Below are positions 49,133 to 57,948 of a DNA stretch of 64,000 nt, piece by piece; the stretch's first letter is position 1; every line of letters begins with the position of its first letter. Location: NCBI GenBank assembly GCA_043757265.1, contig JAYUQP010000022.1, forward strand, positions 1 through 64,000, written 5' to 3'. The notes under the pieces were generated by a model. The model had not been told where the DNA came from. It ran no database searches and saw only the letters and a list, made by a program, of their open reading frames with translations. Made by a program: the position numbers and the translations under genes. The DNA is from JANPLN01 sp043757265 (lineage in GTDB: Bacteria > Bdellovibrionota > Bdellovibrionia > Bdellovibrionales > JAGQZY01).

Positions 49133-49822
49133 TCAGAGTTCTGATTGCAATTCGGACTGCTTACGCTGCGCGTAGTTTTTCACTGTCATGTCGTCTTGTC
49201 GATTGATAATTTTGCGAAGCTCATCAATTCGCAAGCTCAACGGACGATCGCTTTCGGCAATGGCATCAATGGCGATGATGGCTTTAGCGCGCTCTTGATT
49301 ATTTTGTAATTCTTGAATCGAATGTGGTTCTGCAGGCTCGCCATTCACCGGTCGCGAGGCCACTTCGCTCAAGCTACCAAATGTTGCGTCTCCGCCGAGC
49401 GATAGCAAGTAGGTCGCAAGAATCCTTTCGTTATGGGACGCCGAAGAATTTGTTACTGCTCTTTTCAAAAACTCAATCTGTGGCGCCGTAAAAACCTTTG
49501 CTGCCTGACGAAGCTCAGCCTCCTTTAAATTAACATCAAGATGGATTGAACTCATCTGCTTGATCTCTTCGCGAAACCACCCATTAAATTTTGCACCCAC
49601 CCCGGCATCATTCAAATTTGCAGGGCTCCGATCTAAATTCGACTTTTGCTGTATTTGTGCTGACTCGTTTTCTTCAGACTCATTTGTTTTAAAGTAGTCT
49701 GAGGTTTCGACGATAACTTCGCCGACTGTCTTCTTCTTATCGATCACGAACCGATTAAAGGATGTTGCCGCCACAACGATCAACAAAACCACCGCAAAAT
49801 AAAGCAAAAGACGCTTCATCAT
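49133..49822 (-). CDS. Membrane-anchored protein, HEAT-like helices
   Basis: 229 residues with an N-terminal membrane anchor (LLLYFAVVLLIVVAATSF) and a soluble periplasmic part. The second half looks helical with repeats (VTNSSASHNERILATYLLSLGGDATFGSLSEV), possibly HEAT-like. The C-terminus ends in a basic/polar helix. Function unknown. It starts two bases after the stop of the rhodanese gene, so both form an operon with likely translational coupling. Confidence 0.62.
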   Translation of the reverse strand: MMKRLLLYFAVVLLIVVAATSFNRFVIDKKKTVGEVIVETSDYFKTNESEENESAQIQQKSNLDRSPANLNDAGVGAKFNGWFREEIKQMSSIHLDVNLKEAELRQAAKVFTAPQIEFLKRAVTNSSASHNERILATYLLSLGGDATFGSLSEVASRPVNGEPAEPHSIQELQNNQERAKAIIAIDAIAESDRPLSLRIDELRKIINRQDDMTVKNYAQRKQSELQSEL

Positions 49823-49824
49823 GC

Positions 49825-50208
49825 TTAAGCGTCTTTCTGCGTCCAGCCTTTTATGCCGGGTTTAAAATGCTTAATGTTTTTGTAATTCAATTTACAGGCT
49901 GCTACGGCCGCTTTTTTCCAAGCTGTGCACATTGTTCCACCGCAATAAGCAACGATCACACCGTCTTTGCTCTTCGGCAGAACCTCGGCAATATTTTTTT
50001 GCGACTCAAAATGAACAGCACCGGGAATACGTTGTTTGTCGAACGATGTTTTTGGGTTAACATCTAAAATGACTGCAGTTTTGTCATCGATCATTTTTTG
50101 CAATTCAGCTTTAGTAACTTCTGGGTAGTTCGCGTCTGAATCGCAATTGGTGTTTGCAGAGGCACTTGGTACGAGAACAGTGAGAACTAGGATCATGAGA
50201 CTTTTCAT
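49825..50208 (-). CDS. Exported rhodanese-like protein
   Basis: 127 residues from ATG 50208; the longer frame to 50334 adds a run without a signal-peptide shape. The signal peptide (MKSLMILVLTVLVPSASA) is followed by the rhodanese fold: EVTKAELQKMIDDKTAVILDVNPKTSFDKQRIPGAVHF, and the active-site loop YCGGTMCTAW with Cys. A terminal KHFKPGIKGW is typical. Rhodanese domains carry persulfide or act as sulfur transfer or phosphatase-like modules; here it is periplasmic. AAGGAG lies upstream of the start. It is the first gene of the operon with 49133. Confidence 0.85.
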   Translation of the reverse strand: MKSLMILVLTVLVPSASANTNCDSDANYPEVTKAELQKMIDDKTAVILDVNPKTSFDKQRIPGAVHFESQKNIAEVLPKSKDGVIVAYCGGTMCTAWKKAAVAACKLNYKNIKHFKPGIKGWTQKDA

Positions 50209-50632
50209 TATCAACTCCTTGATGTTAAACGCTCCAACCTTTGAGCGGCGATAGAACCTATAATCGAATAGGTTACCGAAACGTAAGCGTAGCAGAAGTT
50301 TAAAAAAAATCAAAGGGGTTATTAATTGGCGCATTTATCAGTTCGGACAGTCGCGCGCGTAGCGCCTTCTTCCCAATAACTTGATCAGTGAAAAAGTGGG
50401 CGCATAGCAGGATTTTCAAACTGGCTTGTATATTATGGTTTACCTCTTAAAATTTTTCGCACCGACAACATCTTTACTTTCTTTACAAATCAAAAAGTCA
50501 CATTTCACCCGCTTAGACAAGTAGCCGAAAAACTCACGCTCCGCGCTCATTCCGCTAACCGTTTCCGATGTCAGAAAACCGTAAACCAGTTATCTGGTAA
50601 CCGGTATCAAGATATCAGCTATCCGAATTTGT
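50209..50632. other. Intergenic region of 424 bases
   Basis: No gene called. A reading frame of 126 bases extends the rhodanese frame upstream without a start context. The 50570-50625 stretch has short palindromic words (GGTAACCGGTATC, GATATCAG), similar in style to those in the tRNA-flanked patch at 3400 and 5640. The meaning is unclear. Confidence 0.45.
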
Positions 50633-51145
50633 CTATTTGCCAATTGGAACGTACCCAAACTCAAATGAAAATTCTGGCGCTTGCTCTACCGGAGTCAACC
50701 GTAGGTGCAAAACTTTGCCTTTAATCGCCTCGGTTAAACATAGTGCCGACTCCACGTCATACAGGTGGTCTTTGTGGCCCTGCTTCAAGTCTCTAATAGA
50801 TGCCACGGCCCTCTTCTTGGCCTCCGCTTCGCTGTCTGCCACCACAAAAACATTGCGGTGGATTTCGGTGAATTCTTGCGGCGAATAGGCGCCTAAATTT
50901 ACAAAGTATAATTTTTTGGAATCAGCTGCAGGGGCTTCGACGAATTCAAGCTTGTGACCGTCGGCGTACTCGAGCGCCCCCCAGCAGTCCAAGTGCAGAC
51001 TCTCAGGTGTTCCCCACCACGTTTTTTTTAACTCGCCGTAAGTTTCCTCAATCCGCGTTGCGACGACAAAGCGCATATCGTGAAGCTCGATCAAAGATTG
51101 GGTAGTCTTCCCACCGATATAAATCACAAATAGTTTGTTGTTCAC
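50633..51145 (-). CDS. DUF1543 domain protein
   Basis: 170 residues from a GTG start (51143-51145) with GGAGG six bases upstream. It matches DUF1543: LFVIYIGGKTTQSLIELHDMRFVV, TYGELKKTWWGTPESLHLDCWGALEYADGH, LYFVNLGAYSPQEFTEIHRN and VVADSEAEAKKRA. The function of this family is unknown, and the protein is cytoplasmic. It stands alone on the minus strand between a rhodanese operon and a plus-strand orphan. Confidence 0.88.
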   Translation of the reverse strand: MNNKLFVIYIGGKTTQSLIELHDMRFVVATRIEETYGELKKTWWGTPESLHLDCWGALEYADGHKLEFVEAPAADSKKLYFVNLGAYSPQEFTEIHRNVFVVADSEAEAKKRAVASIRDLKQGHKDHLYDVESALCLTEAIKGKVLHLRLTPVEQAPEFSFEFGYVPIGK

Positions 51146-51309
51146 ACGAAACCTCCGTTAATCCCCAGACCTATAAATTGAATTATTTTCTCTGGATACC
51201 TAAAAACGCGGATTTCTAATTATTTTTCTTAAGACTATGGTACATCCGTTTTGGGCCAAAGAAGCATCGGGGATTCTAAAAATTAAGGTATCTAAAACAG
51301 GGGGCTGTT

Positions 51310-51948
51310 TTGCTACAATTTTCATCACTCTTTTTATCGTTATCATTGTTGTGCACTCAAAGTTTTGCGGCCGACGGGATCGGGACGAATTCGCAAGGGA
51401 CTGGAGCGAACGGAATCGACGCGCATATGACCGACGCGCACGGCACGGGCGCACAAACAACCAACGCGCACTGGACGGACGGGTATGAGCTCACCACCTT
51501 GCAAATCAACTTGCTCCTAAAATGGGAAGGCGAACAAAAGTTTGACCACGAAAAACTTGTGGGCTTCGCCAAAAGTTTCGAGAAGCACAATCTTAAAGCA
51601 GAACCCTATGTACCTCCTCACACGTTTGCCGAACTTATCGAAGTATCAGCATGGGCTGAGGGCGCAGCTTTCGCGACATTTGCTGAATATGCAGGTTACA
51701 CGTTCGACAACGAGGCCTACAACGCCGCTTGCCCCAACCGTGTGCTGTTTAATTTCGGCTATGCCACAGGCAAGGAATACTTTCGGGTTGATGTTCTTGT
51801 TCAGTACATGAGTCTGTTTGATTCATTGCAAATTACCTATGCACTACATCCTTCGACCTTTCCGCAGAAGTATTTGGAGTTAGCCAAATCCCGCGGCTTC
51901 GACGTGTATTTGAGAACCGCCGTCGAGATGGCGCAAAACTCGTATTAG
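51310..51948 (+). CDS. Secreted protein of unknown function with degenerate internal repeat
   Basis: 212 residues with a signal peptide (MLQFSSLFLSLSLLCTQSFA). The start is a TTG (51310), preceded by the CAGGGGGCTG box also found before other secreted genes. After the signal a low-complexity run (GIGTNSQGTGANGIDAHMTD and similar, about residues 23-55) shows three rough copies of a short G-x-x-A-x-x-T/A-H unit. The rest is helical with TPR-like pattern (KFDHEKLVGFAKSFEKHN) and a single cysteine. No family is recognised. Confidence 0.6.
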   Translation: MLQFSSLFLSLSLLCTQSFAADGIGTNSQGTGANGIDAHMTDAHGTGAQTTNAHWTDGYELTTLQINLLLKWEGEQKFDHEKLVGFAKSFEKHNLKAEPYVPPHTFAELIEVSAWAEGAAFATFAEYAGYTFDNEAYNAACPNRVLFNFGYATGKEYFRVDVLVQYMSLFDSLQITYALHPSTFPQKYLELAKSRGFDVYLRTAVEMAQNSY

Positions 51949-52265
51949 AGAGTGCGCTGTACTTTAAAGTTGGTTTTCGTCTGGTTTCAATTGAGAGATA
52001 CTTTTGTTAACCACAGAGCCAAACGGCGAAAGTACTATATAACCCATCGCGTAGAATTGCCGAGCTAAACACACAGAATTTTCGAGCTGAAAAGCCAATT
52101 CCCCTCAGTTTCTTCAGATTGTAGTCAATTCTAAAAACATTAAAATATTTTCAATTCTCCGCATAGTTTTGAATCATTTGCAGAGGGTTGGTAACGCATT
52201 AACTTATCTAAAATAAGTCAATGTTCGGGGTTTGATTACGGCTTTTTTTATGTTGGGGAATTATC
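51949..52265. other. Intergenic region of 317 bases
   Basis: It contains a small hairpin (ACTTATCTAAAATAAGT at 52201-52217) followed by T-rich sequence with a TTGGGGAATT start region. I see no gene. It probably carries the promoter of the AAA+ protein gene. Confidence 0.45.
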
Positions 52266-55200
52266 ATGAAAGTTCAAAAAATACGCTTTGCAGCCTGTTC
52301 GCAATTTCTTTTCTTATTTTTGTTTGCCCAATCATTTGCCGATATCAATGAATCGTCGGCGCTAAAAACCTACAAAGAACGGCTGCGAGTGATAGAAAAC
52401 AGCCTTAATCCTGCCGAAATGTACGAGGCGACGAAAGATCTTGTACCAACCAACGAATCTTTCGAAATCCTAAAACAGACCCTGGCACATCTTCCCGACC
52501 GACACAATAACGGCGACTTCGAGAAAGCTTTCAATCCAGAAAATACGATTATGATTCTTCTGGAGGCTTTTGAAAAACATGCCTCTTCCGTAGACATCGA
52601 ACTCCTTGCCGATCTCAATCGATGGGCAGATCTTTCCCACCTCGAAGAAGTTGTGCAGCAAAAGATAATTCAAACTGCTATTTACCTCAAAAATATAAGC
52701 TCGGCACGCAAGCTTGTTTCGATGAATACCCTATACCCCTCAAGCGGAATACGCCCTTCCCCGACCACACTTCGCCTTGCAGGACCAAGTCCACAAAAAA
52801 TCAGTGATGCACACCAATCCGCATTGATTGAAATTGAGCGCTTTTACCGGAGCATGAAAGATCGCGTTGTTGGACAAGATGATATTCTTAAATCCTTCCG
52901 CTCCCTTTACATCAGTGACCTTATTAGCGGAGGTCGCCGTATTGAGCCAGAAGTTTTTTATCTGATGGGTCTTCCTGGGAATGGCAAAGACACCATCGCC
53001 GAGGCCTATATTGATGCTCTTTGGAATATGCGAGACGCTCACGTTTCGCATATGTATCGCATCAACATTCGCACTAAAGAAGAAGCGTGGAGTTTATTTG
53101 GTTCTAGCAAGGGATACGTCGGCTCAGCTGACCTCCCCAGTTTCTTAAAGTTCTTGGTTGAGCACTCGGGCGGTAAATACATATTGGGCAGCGAGGCGAC
53201 ACCTCAAGGGACCCGAACTATTGTCGAAAAAAATACGACATGGAAGGCTGACGAATTCACTTTAAGAGCCCCGTCCCATAAGGCTGTTATTTTTGTAAAC
53301 GAAGCTCACAATATCCCTCGTGCAGTAAAGGACAATATTCTCAAACAAGCCATCGAACGTGGTATTTTTCCAATCACCAATCCAGGCTCCACTCCCAACG
53401 CTGTTTCGCAAATTCAACTGCCCGTAACTTTTATCTTCGCATCCAACGAGGGAATTGATCTGCTCGAACCGCGCGAAAAAAACGGAGCGCGCCTTGGTAA
53501 ACCTTTATCCTTTGATCGTTTGCTTGAAAATTATGAACGCGTCTTTAAAGATAAAGAACGCCTGAAACAAGCAATCATGAAGGGCAATGGCGAGCTCAAT
53601 AATCCAAATCATCCGGATCAACCAGGAACCTCAGAAGAGTTTCTCAATCGTTTCCCTGACCATCGCGTTCACCTGTTACGTCCACTCAGCCCAGAAAACC
53701 TCCAGCGGATCGCTGAAATATTAATTAAAGCTGAAAGTAACAAACTTAAAAATGCGAGCGGACGCCTTGGACAATACACCGTCACATTGTCAGAGGAAGC
53801 CATTCGCTTTATCACTCAATATGATTCTATTCCTTCTGAAAACTCTCGTCCGATCAAGGCTCGACTGAAAAGTTTTGTCTTTGATGAAATTTTTCAGGCC
53901 ATTGAAAGCAAAGAAATTAAACCATCTTCGCTTGTCCAAGATATTTACGTCGACATTCAACTCAATCCGGATGGCTCACGCTCCGCTCATTTTAAAATCA
54001 CTGATTCAAATCCAACCTCTTATGAGTTTTGGAGCGTTATCGATCAAACCCTCAAAGATGTTCCCCAGGAACCCTTGTCACGAGACCGCATAGAGGCAAT
54101 TTTAAAAATGCGTCAACAAATTCTCGATAATGTGTTCGGTGTTGAACACATCGTCGATAAGCTAATTGAGGCCGCGATTGTTTCCGAAAGCGAATCACGC
54201 AATGCCGGTGAGTCAAAAAGGCCTGCCACGGTGATGGCTTTTTTAGGTAAAACTTCCACTGGAAAAACAGAGACCGCAAAACAGTACGTAAAAGCTCGCT
54301 ATGGAACTCACGAACGGCTTGAAACAATCGACTTCAATGGGATCCGCGATCTCCAAGCGATGAACGCAAGAATTCTTGGCACCTTTGATGCGCGAAATAA
54401 TCCTATCGCCTCAGATTTCATGAAGGCCTACGACCGTGCTCCCGATGGAAATATTGCATTTATCTTTGATGAGGCCGCAAATTCACCAAGGGAGTTGTTA
54501 AAAGGTCTGTATGAGATTTTGCGAGAACCGGTTGTTTCTGGTTTTTCTGACGGAAAGCCACGTCCCATGAAAAATGTAACTATTATTTTGACGGGCAATG
54601 CCGGTGAACAAATCTACAACTTGATTCCAAAAGATCTTCCAACCGATGTTTACGAACGCGCCATGCGCGAGGTCTTTCGAATTTTCCTGAATAACGCCGA
54701 CCTCCAGCAACGAATTTTAGCAGAGACTTTCCCAGACGCGTTCATTGCGCGTCTGGGAAATAATGTTTATCATTTCGGCCCCTTGAAAGACTCAGGCAAG
54801 CGGCAAGTGGCGCAGTTGAAACTCCTCAAGGGACTTGAAGGACTAAAGCCTAAAAACAGTGAGCGTGGCTGGAATATGGTCTTTGCTAAAGAGTCCGATA
54901 TTTTAGACCTCTTCGACCTTATCGAAAAAGAAGGGTTTAACAGTGCCCACCAGGGCGCCTCGATCGACTCCTTTGTTCGGCTTTCCATCATTGATAAAAT
55001 CAAAGCCAAACTGCTGAGTGAAAATGTCGCTAATGGACAAGATGTCATGATTGAAGTTGCGAAAGAATCTATCGTACGGTCCGACCGCGACGTTTCAAAT
55101 TCCTTTAGACACATGAAAATTATCACCGAAGCTGGTCAAGAATTTATCGTCGAAATCCCAATTTCGAAAAGAACGACTTCGATGGCGGTTAGCGACGTGG

Positions 55201-56306
55201 ATCGAATTTTAACGGCCTATCACGAAGTGGGCCATGAGATTGTTTCAGAAGTTTATTTTGGTGATCGCGTACGCCCGAAATATATTTCGATCATCGAAGG
55301 CGTGACTCTTATTGGAGCTTCCTTTGTCCACTACGCAGGAATCCGCGTCGGGCAACCCCTTTCCGCCGGTCCGCGCACAAAACAGGTTGTTCTTCGCGAA
55401 GCTGCTGTTTTGTATGGTGGCTATGTGGCCCAGCAGCTGGTTACGATAGGAGGTCGTCATGACTCTGGGAAAAAGAATGATTTCCATCGTGCCACACGAC
55501 TTATTCAAAATGCCATTCTTCGCGATGGACTCTCGGACGAGTGGGGGAAAAGGTCCATTCCAGACAACGTAAAAACTGGCGACTACATTGATCAAGAACT
55601 TTCTCCCGAGGAAAAAGCCAAACTCAATCACATCACAGATCGTTGGATGAGCTACGCTGAGCAATTTGCACGCGAAGCTTTATATGTGAACATGGATCGA
55701 CTTTTTGTGGTTCTCGGCAAGCGTCTTTCGGAAAAAGGTTTCCTAGATCAAAAAGCAATTTCTGAAATTCACGATCGATTTTCTCCGGTCACTGAAAGAA
55801 CAGTAGACTTTGCCGGCAAATTAGATGAAGTGCGCAAAGTCATCGCACTTATTGAGCAGAGCGGGGCTAACGTAGGATCGGTTCTTGAAAACAAATTCCG
55901 CACAAGAGCCTACAGCGTTGATAACGCCCACGAGGCCTTTAACCTAGTAATGAAAGCGTCGAGGAAAGCAGGTTTATTTGAAAAAGTCCGTACGTACTTT
56001 TTTCCTCCCTGGGATAAATTGACGGAGCTTCAAAAAACTGTTGCGGCCTCTTACCTTGGAAACAAAATATCTGATTTGAGTCGTGATGCACGCATCGCCG
56101 GCGAATACTGGATGCCAGAATCTGTTGCCAACATTGATGAAATCATCAAAGAAGAGCGCCTTCGCGAAACTCGTCCCGTCACTGATTTAGCTCGCTTTGA
56201 AATCTTAAAACAAGATTTAATGGTTTCGGAAGAGACCATCGAAGACATTCAAAGATCAGTCACCCAAAAATCAACAGCGGCGCTTTCTTGTAAAAACATT
56301 TTCTGA
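52266..56306 (+). CDS. Signal-peptide-bearing double AAA+ protein with M41-type peptidase domain
   Basis: 1346 residues in one uninterrupted frame. A signal-like N-terminus (RFAACSQFLFLFLFAQSFAD) precedes a helical region, then AAA+ module 1 (VVGQDD; Walker A GLPGNGKDT, 235-243; Walker B VIFVNEAHN, N345-E346) and AAA+ module 2 (Walker A GKTSTGKT, 661-668; Walker B IAFIFDEA, D735-E736). Module 1 is atypical: GKD replaces GKT/S, and Asn replaces the Walker B Asp. The C-terminal part has AYHEVGHEI (H986-E987-H990) and YGGYVAQQLVT...KKNDFHRATRLIQ with D1072, the zinc ligands of FtsH-type M41 peptidases. Thus it combines Clp-like double AAA+ with an FtsH-like protease. Topology is a puzzle, because the N-terminus would export the ATPases from ATP. 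It may act as a membrane anchor. Confidence 0.85.
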   Translation: MKVQKIRFAACSQFLFLFLFAQSFADINESSALKTYKERLRVIENSLNPAEMYEATKDLVPTNESFEILKQTLAHLPDRHNNGDFEKAFNPENTIMILLEAFEKHASSVDIELLADLNRWADLSHLEEVVQQKIIQTAIYLKNISSARKLVSMNTLYPSSGIRPSPTTLRLAGPSPQKISDAHQSALIEIERFYRSMKDRVVGQDDILKSFRSLYISDLISGGRRIEPEVFYLMGLPGNGKDTIAEAYIDALWNMRDAHVSHMYRINIRTKEEAWSLFGSSKGYVGSADLPSFLKFLVEHSGGKYILGSEATPQGTRTIVEKNTTWKADEFTLRAPSHKAVIFVNEAHNIPRAVKDNILKQAIERGIFPITNPGSTPNAVSQIQLPVTFIFASNEGIDLLEPREKNGARLGKPLSFDRLLENYERVFKDKERLKQAIMKGNGELNNPNHPDQPGTSEEFLNRFPDHRVHLLRPLSPENLQRIAEILIKAESNKLKNASGRLGQYTVTLSEEAIRFITQYDSIPSENSRPIKARLKSFVFDEIFQAIESKEIKPSSLVQDIYVDIQLNPDGSRSAHFKITDSNPTSYEFWSVIDQTLKDVPQEPLSRDRIEAILKMRQQILDNVFGVEHIVDKLIEAAIVSESESRNAGESKRPATVMAFLGKTSTGKTETAKQYVKARYGTHERLETIDFNGIRDLQAMNARILGTFDARNNPIASDFMKAYDRAPDGNIAFIFDEAANSPRELLKGLYEILREPVVSGFSDGKPRPMKNVTIILTGNAGEQIYNLIPKDLPTDVYERAMREVFRIFLNNADLQQRILAETFPDAFIARLGNNVYHFGPLKDSGKRQVAQLKLLKGLEGLKPKNSERGWNMVFAKESDILDLFDLIEKEGFNSAHQGASIDSFVRLSIIDKIKAKLLSENVANGQDVMIEVAKESIVRSDRDVSNSFRHMKIITEAGQEFIVEIPISKRTTSMAVSDVDRILTAYHEVGHEIVSEVYFGDRVRPKYISIIEGVTLIGASFVHYAGIRVGQPLSAGPRTKQVVLREAAVLYGGYVAQQLVTIGGRHDSGKKNDFHRATRLIQNAILRDGLSDEWGKRSIPDNVKTGDYIDQELSPEEKAKLNHITDRWMSYAEQFAREALYVNMDRLFVVLGKRLSEKGFLDQKAISEIHDRFSPVTERTVDFAGKLDEVRKVIALIEQSGANVGSVLENKFRTRAYSVDNAHEAFNLVMKASRKAGLFEKVRTYFFPPWDKLTELQKTVAASYLGNKISDLSRDARIAGEYWMPESVANIDEIIKEERLRETRPVTDLARFEILKQDLMVSEETIEDIQRSVTQKSTAALSCKNIF

Positions 56307-56329
56307 GTTTGTGTGTTTTACGTTGCGCC

Positions 56330-56353
56330 TAGCTCATCATCCAAAATGAGCTA
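56330..56353 (+). terminator. Candidate terminator hairpin after the AAA+/M41 gene
   Basis: TAGCTCAT (56330-56337) and ATGAGCTA (56346-56353) form an eight-base perfect stem with an eight-base loop, 24 bp after the stop. It lacks a clean T-run on the plus strand, so it is only a weak intrinsic terminator and might also end the convergent astacin gene. Confidence 0.4.
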
Positions 56354-56443
56354 AATAAAAAATGGCACCGTTGCTACCTTGAGGACGGTACGACTCAACG
56401 ACATTGGAACAAGGGGTGCGAAAACACACAATTCTTTGTTGCC

Positions 56444-57685
56444 TTAAGGTACGTAAGCTATGGTGTTTCTCGTGGTGTAACCTAAATCAGTGCATGCCGT
56501 GACATAAATTGAAGCCATAAAGCGATTTGTCGTCGGATTCCAACATCTGTACAAGGGTTTAGTCGCGAACAAAGTGGCAACGGTGGATGCGTATCCGATC
56601 AAGCTTGCCGTTTCCGTCGTTGAATTACAGCCCGTTGCAATCCGAGTATTTTTAGTTGTATTTATTTGACAGTTAAAAAGAGCCGTCGAATTTTGCGGTA
56701 GCGCCTGGTTGTAAGCTCGAAAGCTTATAGTCTCTGCTACATAAAGGACAGGAGTCGCCGCTCCGTCAGGCAAAAACAGATAAAATTTTGAAGCCGGGTT
56801 TTGAAACTTTCGGATGTTTCTTTGACCTGTGGGAGCAGCGCCGGCTATTTGGTAAGGCTTAGGTCCGTACATTTGATAGACGTATCGTTTGTCCTCAGAA
56901 CTTAATGCTCCTCTCACTGTAACCGCTGTTCCGATAATATCATCGTATTGGCCACTGGGAGTAAATATCGTTTGCAAGCCCGGTTTAGAGCCACTGTTTT
57001 TAGTGTAATGCATAATTGAATAATAATCGTAGGGGCCCGACCGAGTTATTTCTATAGCGCTATAAATGTCGAATGCCGCAATCGACTCGGTTCGAACATT
57101 GTTGAATTCAACTCGAATATAGCTATTGCGGTCTGGTCTTGCATGTTCGTGAATAAGGCCAAGTAAATGGCCGAATTCGTGTTGGATGATGCCACCATTA
57201 GGTGCCGTAAAACAACGGGCCGGATCTAAATTTATGTACGCAACGTTTGTTGTCGTTTTAAACCCATAGGTCGAACTGCAACGACCGGTTTCACGAAAAA
57301 TGTATACGATCGGTGTTGGTTCAGAGCTCTGCCATCCTGCTGACACGATACATTTTAAATTGGCCCACTTAGCCCATGCATTACAGGCGGCAATAATCGT
57401 CGTTCGCTCAGCTGAAGTAAACTCACTGTGAATCCACATTCGTACTTCGCCGTTAGGCCACCTTGGTGCTGTGGCGAGTTTTGCTTTACCATCGAGGCCA
57501 GTTTGGTTTTCATCAAAGATGTACATATCGTCGCCGACAAGAGTCGTTCCTATTTGTTGCTCTGCAAGGCCCATCGAACCAGCAATCGACGAAGTCGTCG
57601 CATCTCTCCCACAATTGTTAAAGAGCGGAAAAAAAACGAAGCTGAAACCAGCCATCAGCATGACAAGTATGTTTTTCTTATGCAT
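56444..57685 (-). CDS. Astacin-like (M12A) lipoprotein metalloprotease
   Basis: 413 residues. The signal peptide has a lipobox LFNNCG (an FQNC variant). The catalytic domain (residues 65-280) has the astacin signature HEFGHLLGLIHEHARPDRN (H169, E170, H173, H179) and the Met-turn context YSIMHY, so it should be an active zinc endopeptidase. C-terminal to it are about 130 residues ending YRCWNPTTNRFMASIYVTACTDLGYT, resembling DUF5648-type repeats of surface hydrolases. It would be tethered to the outer membrane and act on external or prey proteins (the last is inference). Signal peptide and ATG are clear. Confidence 0.88.
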   Translation of the reverse strand: MHKKNILVMLMAGFSFVFFPLFNNCGRDATTSSIAGSMGLAEQQIGTTLVGDDMYIFDENQTGLDGKAKLATAPRWPNGEVRMWIHSEFTSAERTTIIAACNAWAKWANLKCIVSAGWQSSEPTPIVYIFRETGRCSSTYGFKTTTNVAYINLDPARCFTAPNGGIIQHEFGHLLGLIHEHARPDRNSYIRVEFNNVRTESIAAFDIYSAIEITRSGPYDYYSIMHYTKNSGSKPGLQTIFTPSGQYDDIIGTAVTVRGALSSEDKRYVYQMYGPKPYQIAGAAPTGQRNIRKFQNPASKFYLFLPDGAATPVLYVAETISFRAYNQALPQNSTALFNCQINTTKNTRIATGCNSTTETASLIGYASTVATLFATKPLYRCWNPTTNRFMASIYVTACTDLGYTTRNTIAYVP

Positions 57686-57948
57686 TTTGACTCCTCAAAC
57701 CCTAGCGCACTAATCGGAGATTCCGCTGGGGAAATCAAGAGAATGAATCAAAATAAATTGAATATGGCATGCGACGTGAATGAATATGATGAGGACATAT
57801 CAGGAAATAAATGGACTACAATTTTCTCAGATCGGGACACTCACAATGACACAAACTCATTTTTTCGATTTTAATTGGAAACTGAGGCACTTCGTCAACC
57901 GCTGATGGCTCGCGTGTTCCAAACAATCGATGCCATTGCTAATACTGC
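57686..57948. other. Intergenic region of 263 bases
   Basis: Between two minus-strand genes. I see no gene. It must carry the promoter of the astacin-like gene and possibly the terminator of dbpA. Confidence 0.4.

Noticed and set aside
50209..50334. Longer rhodanese start
   Set aside because: The additional residues are basic and lack a signal shape; ATG 50208 begins a proper signal peptide with AAGGAG upstream.
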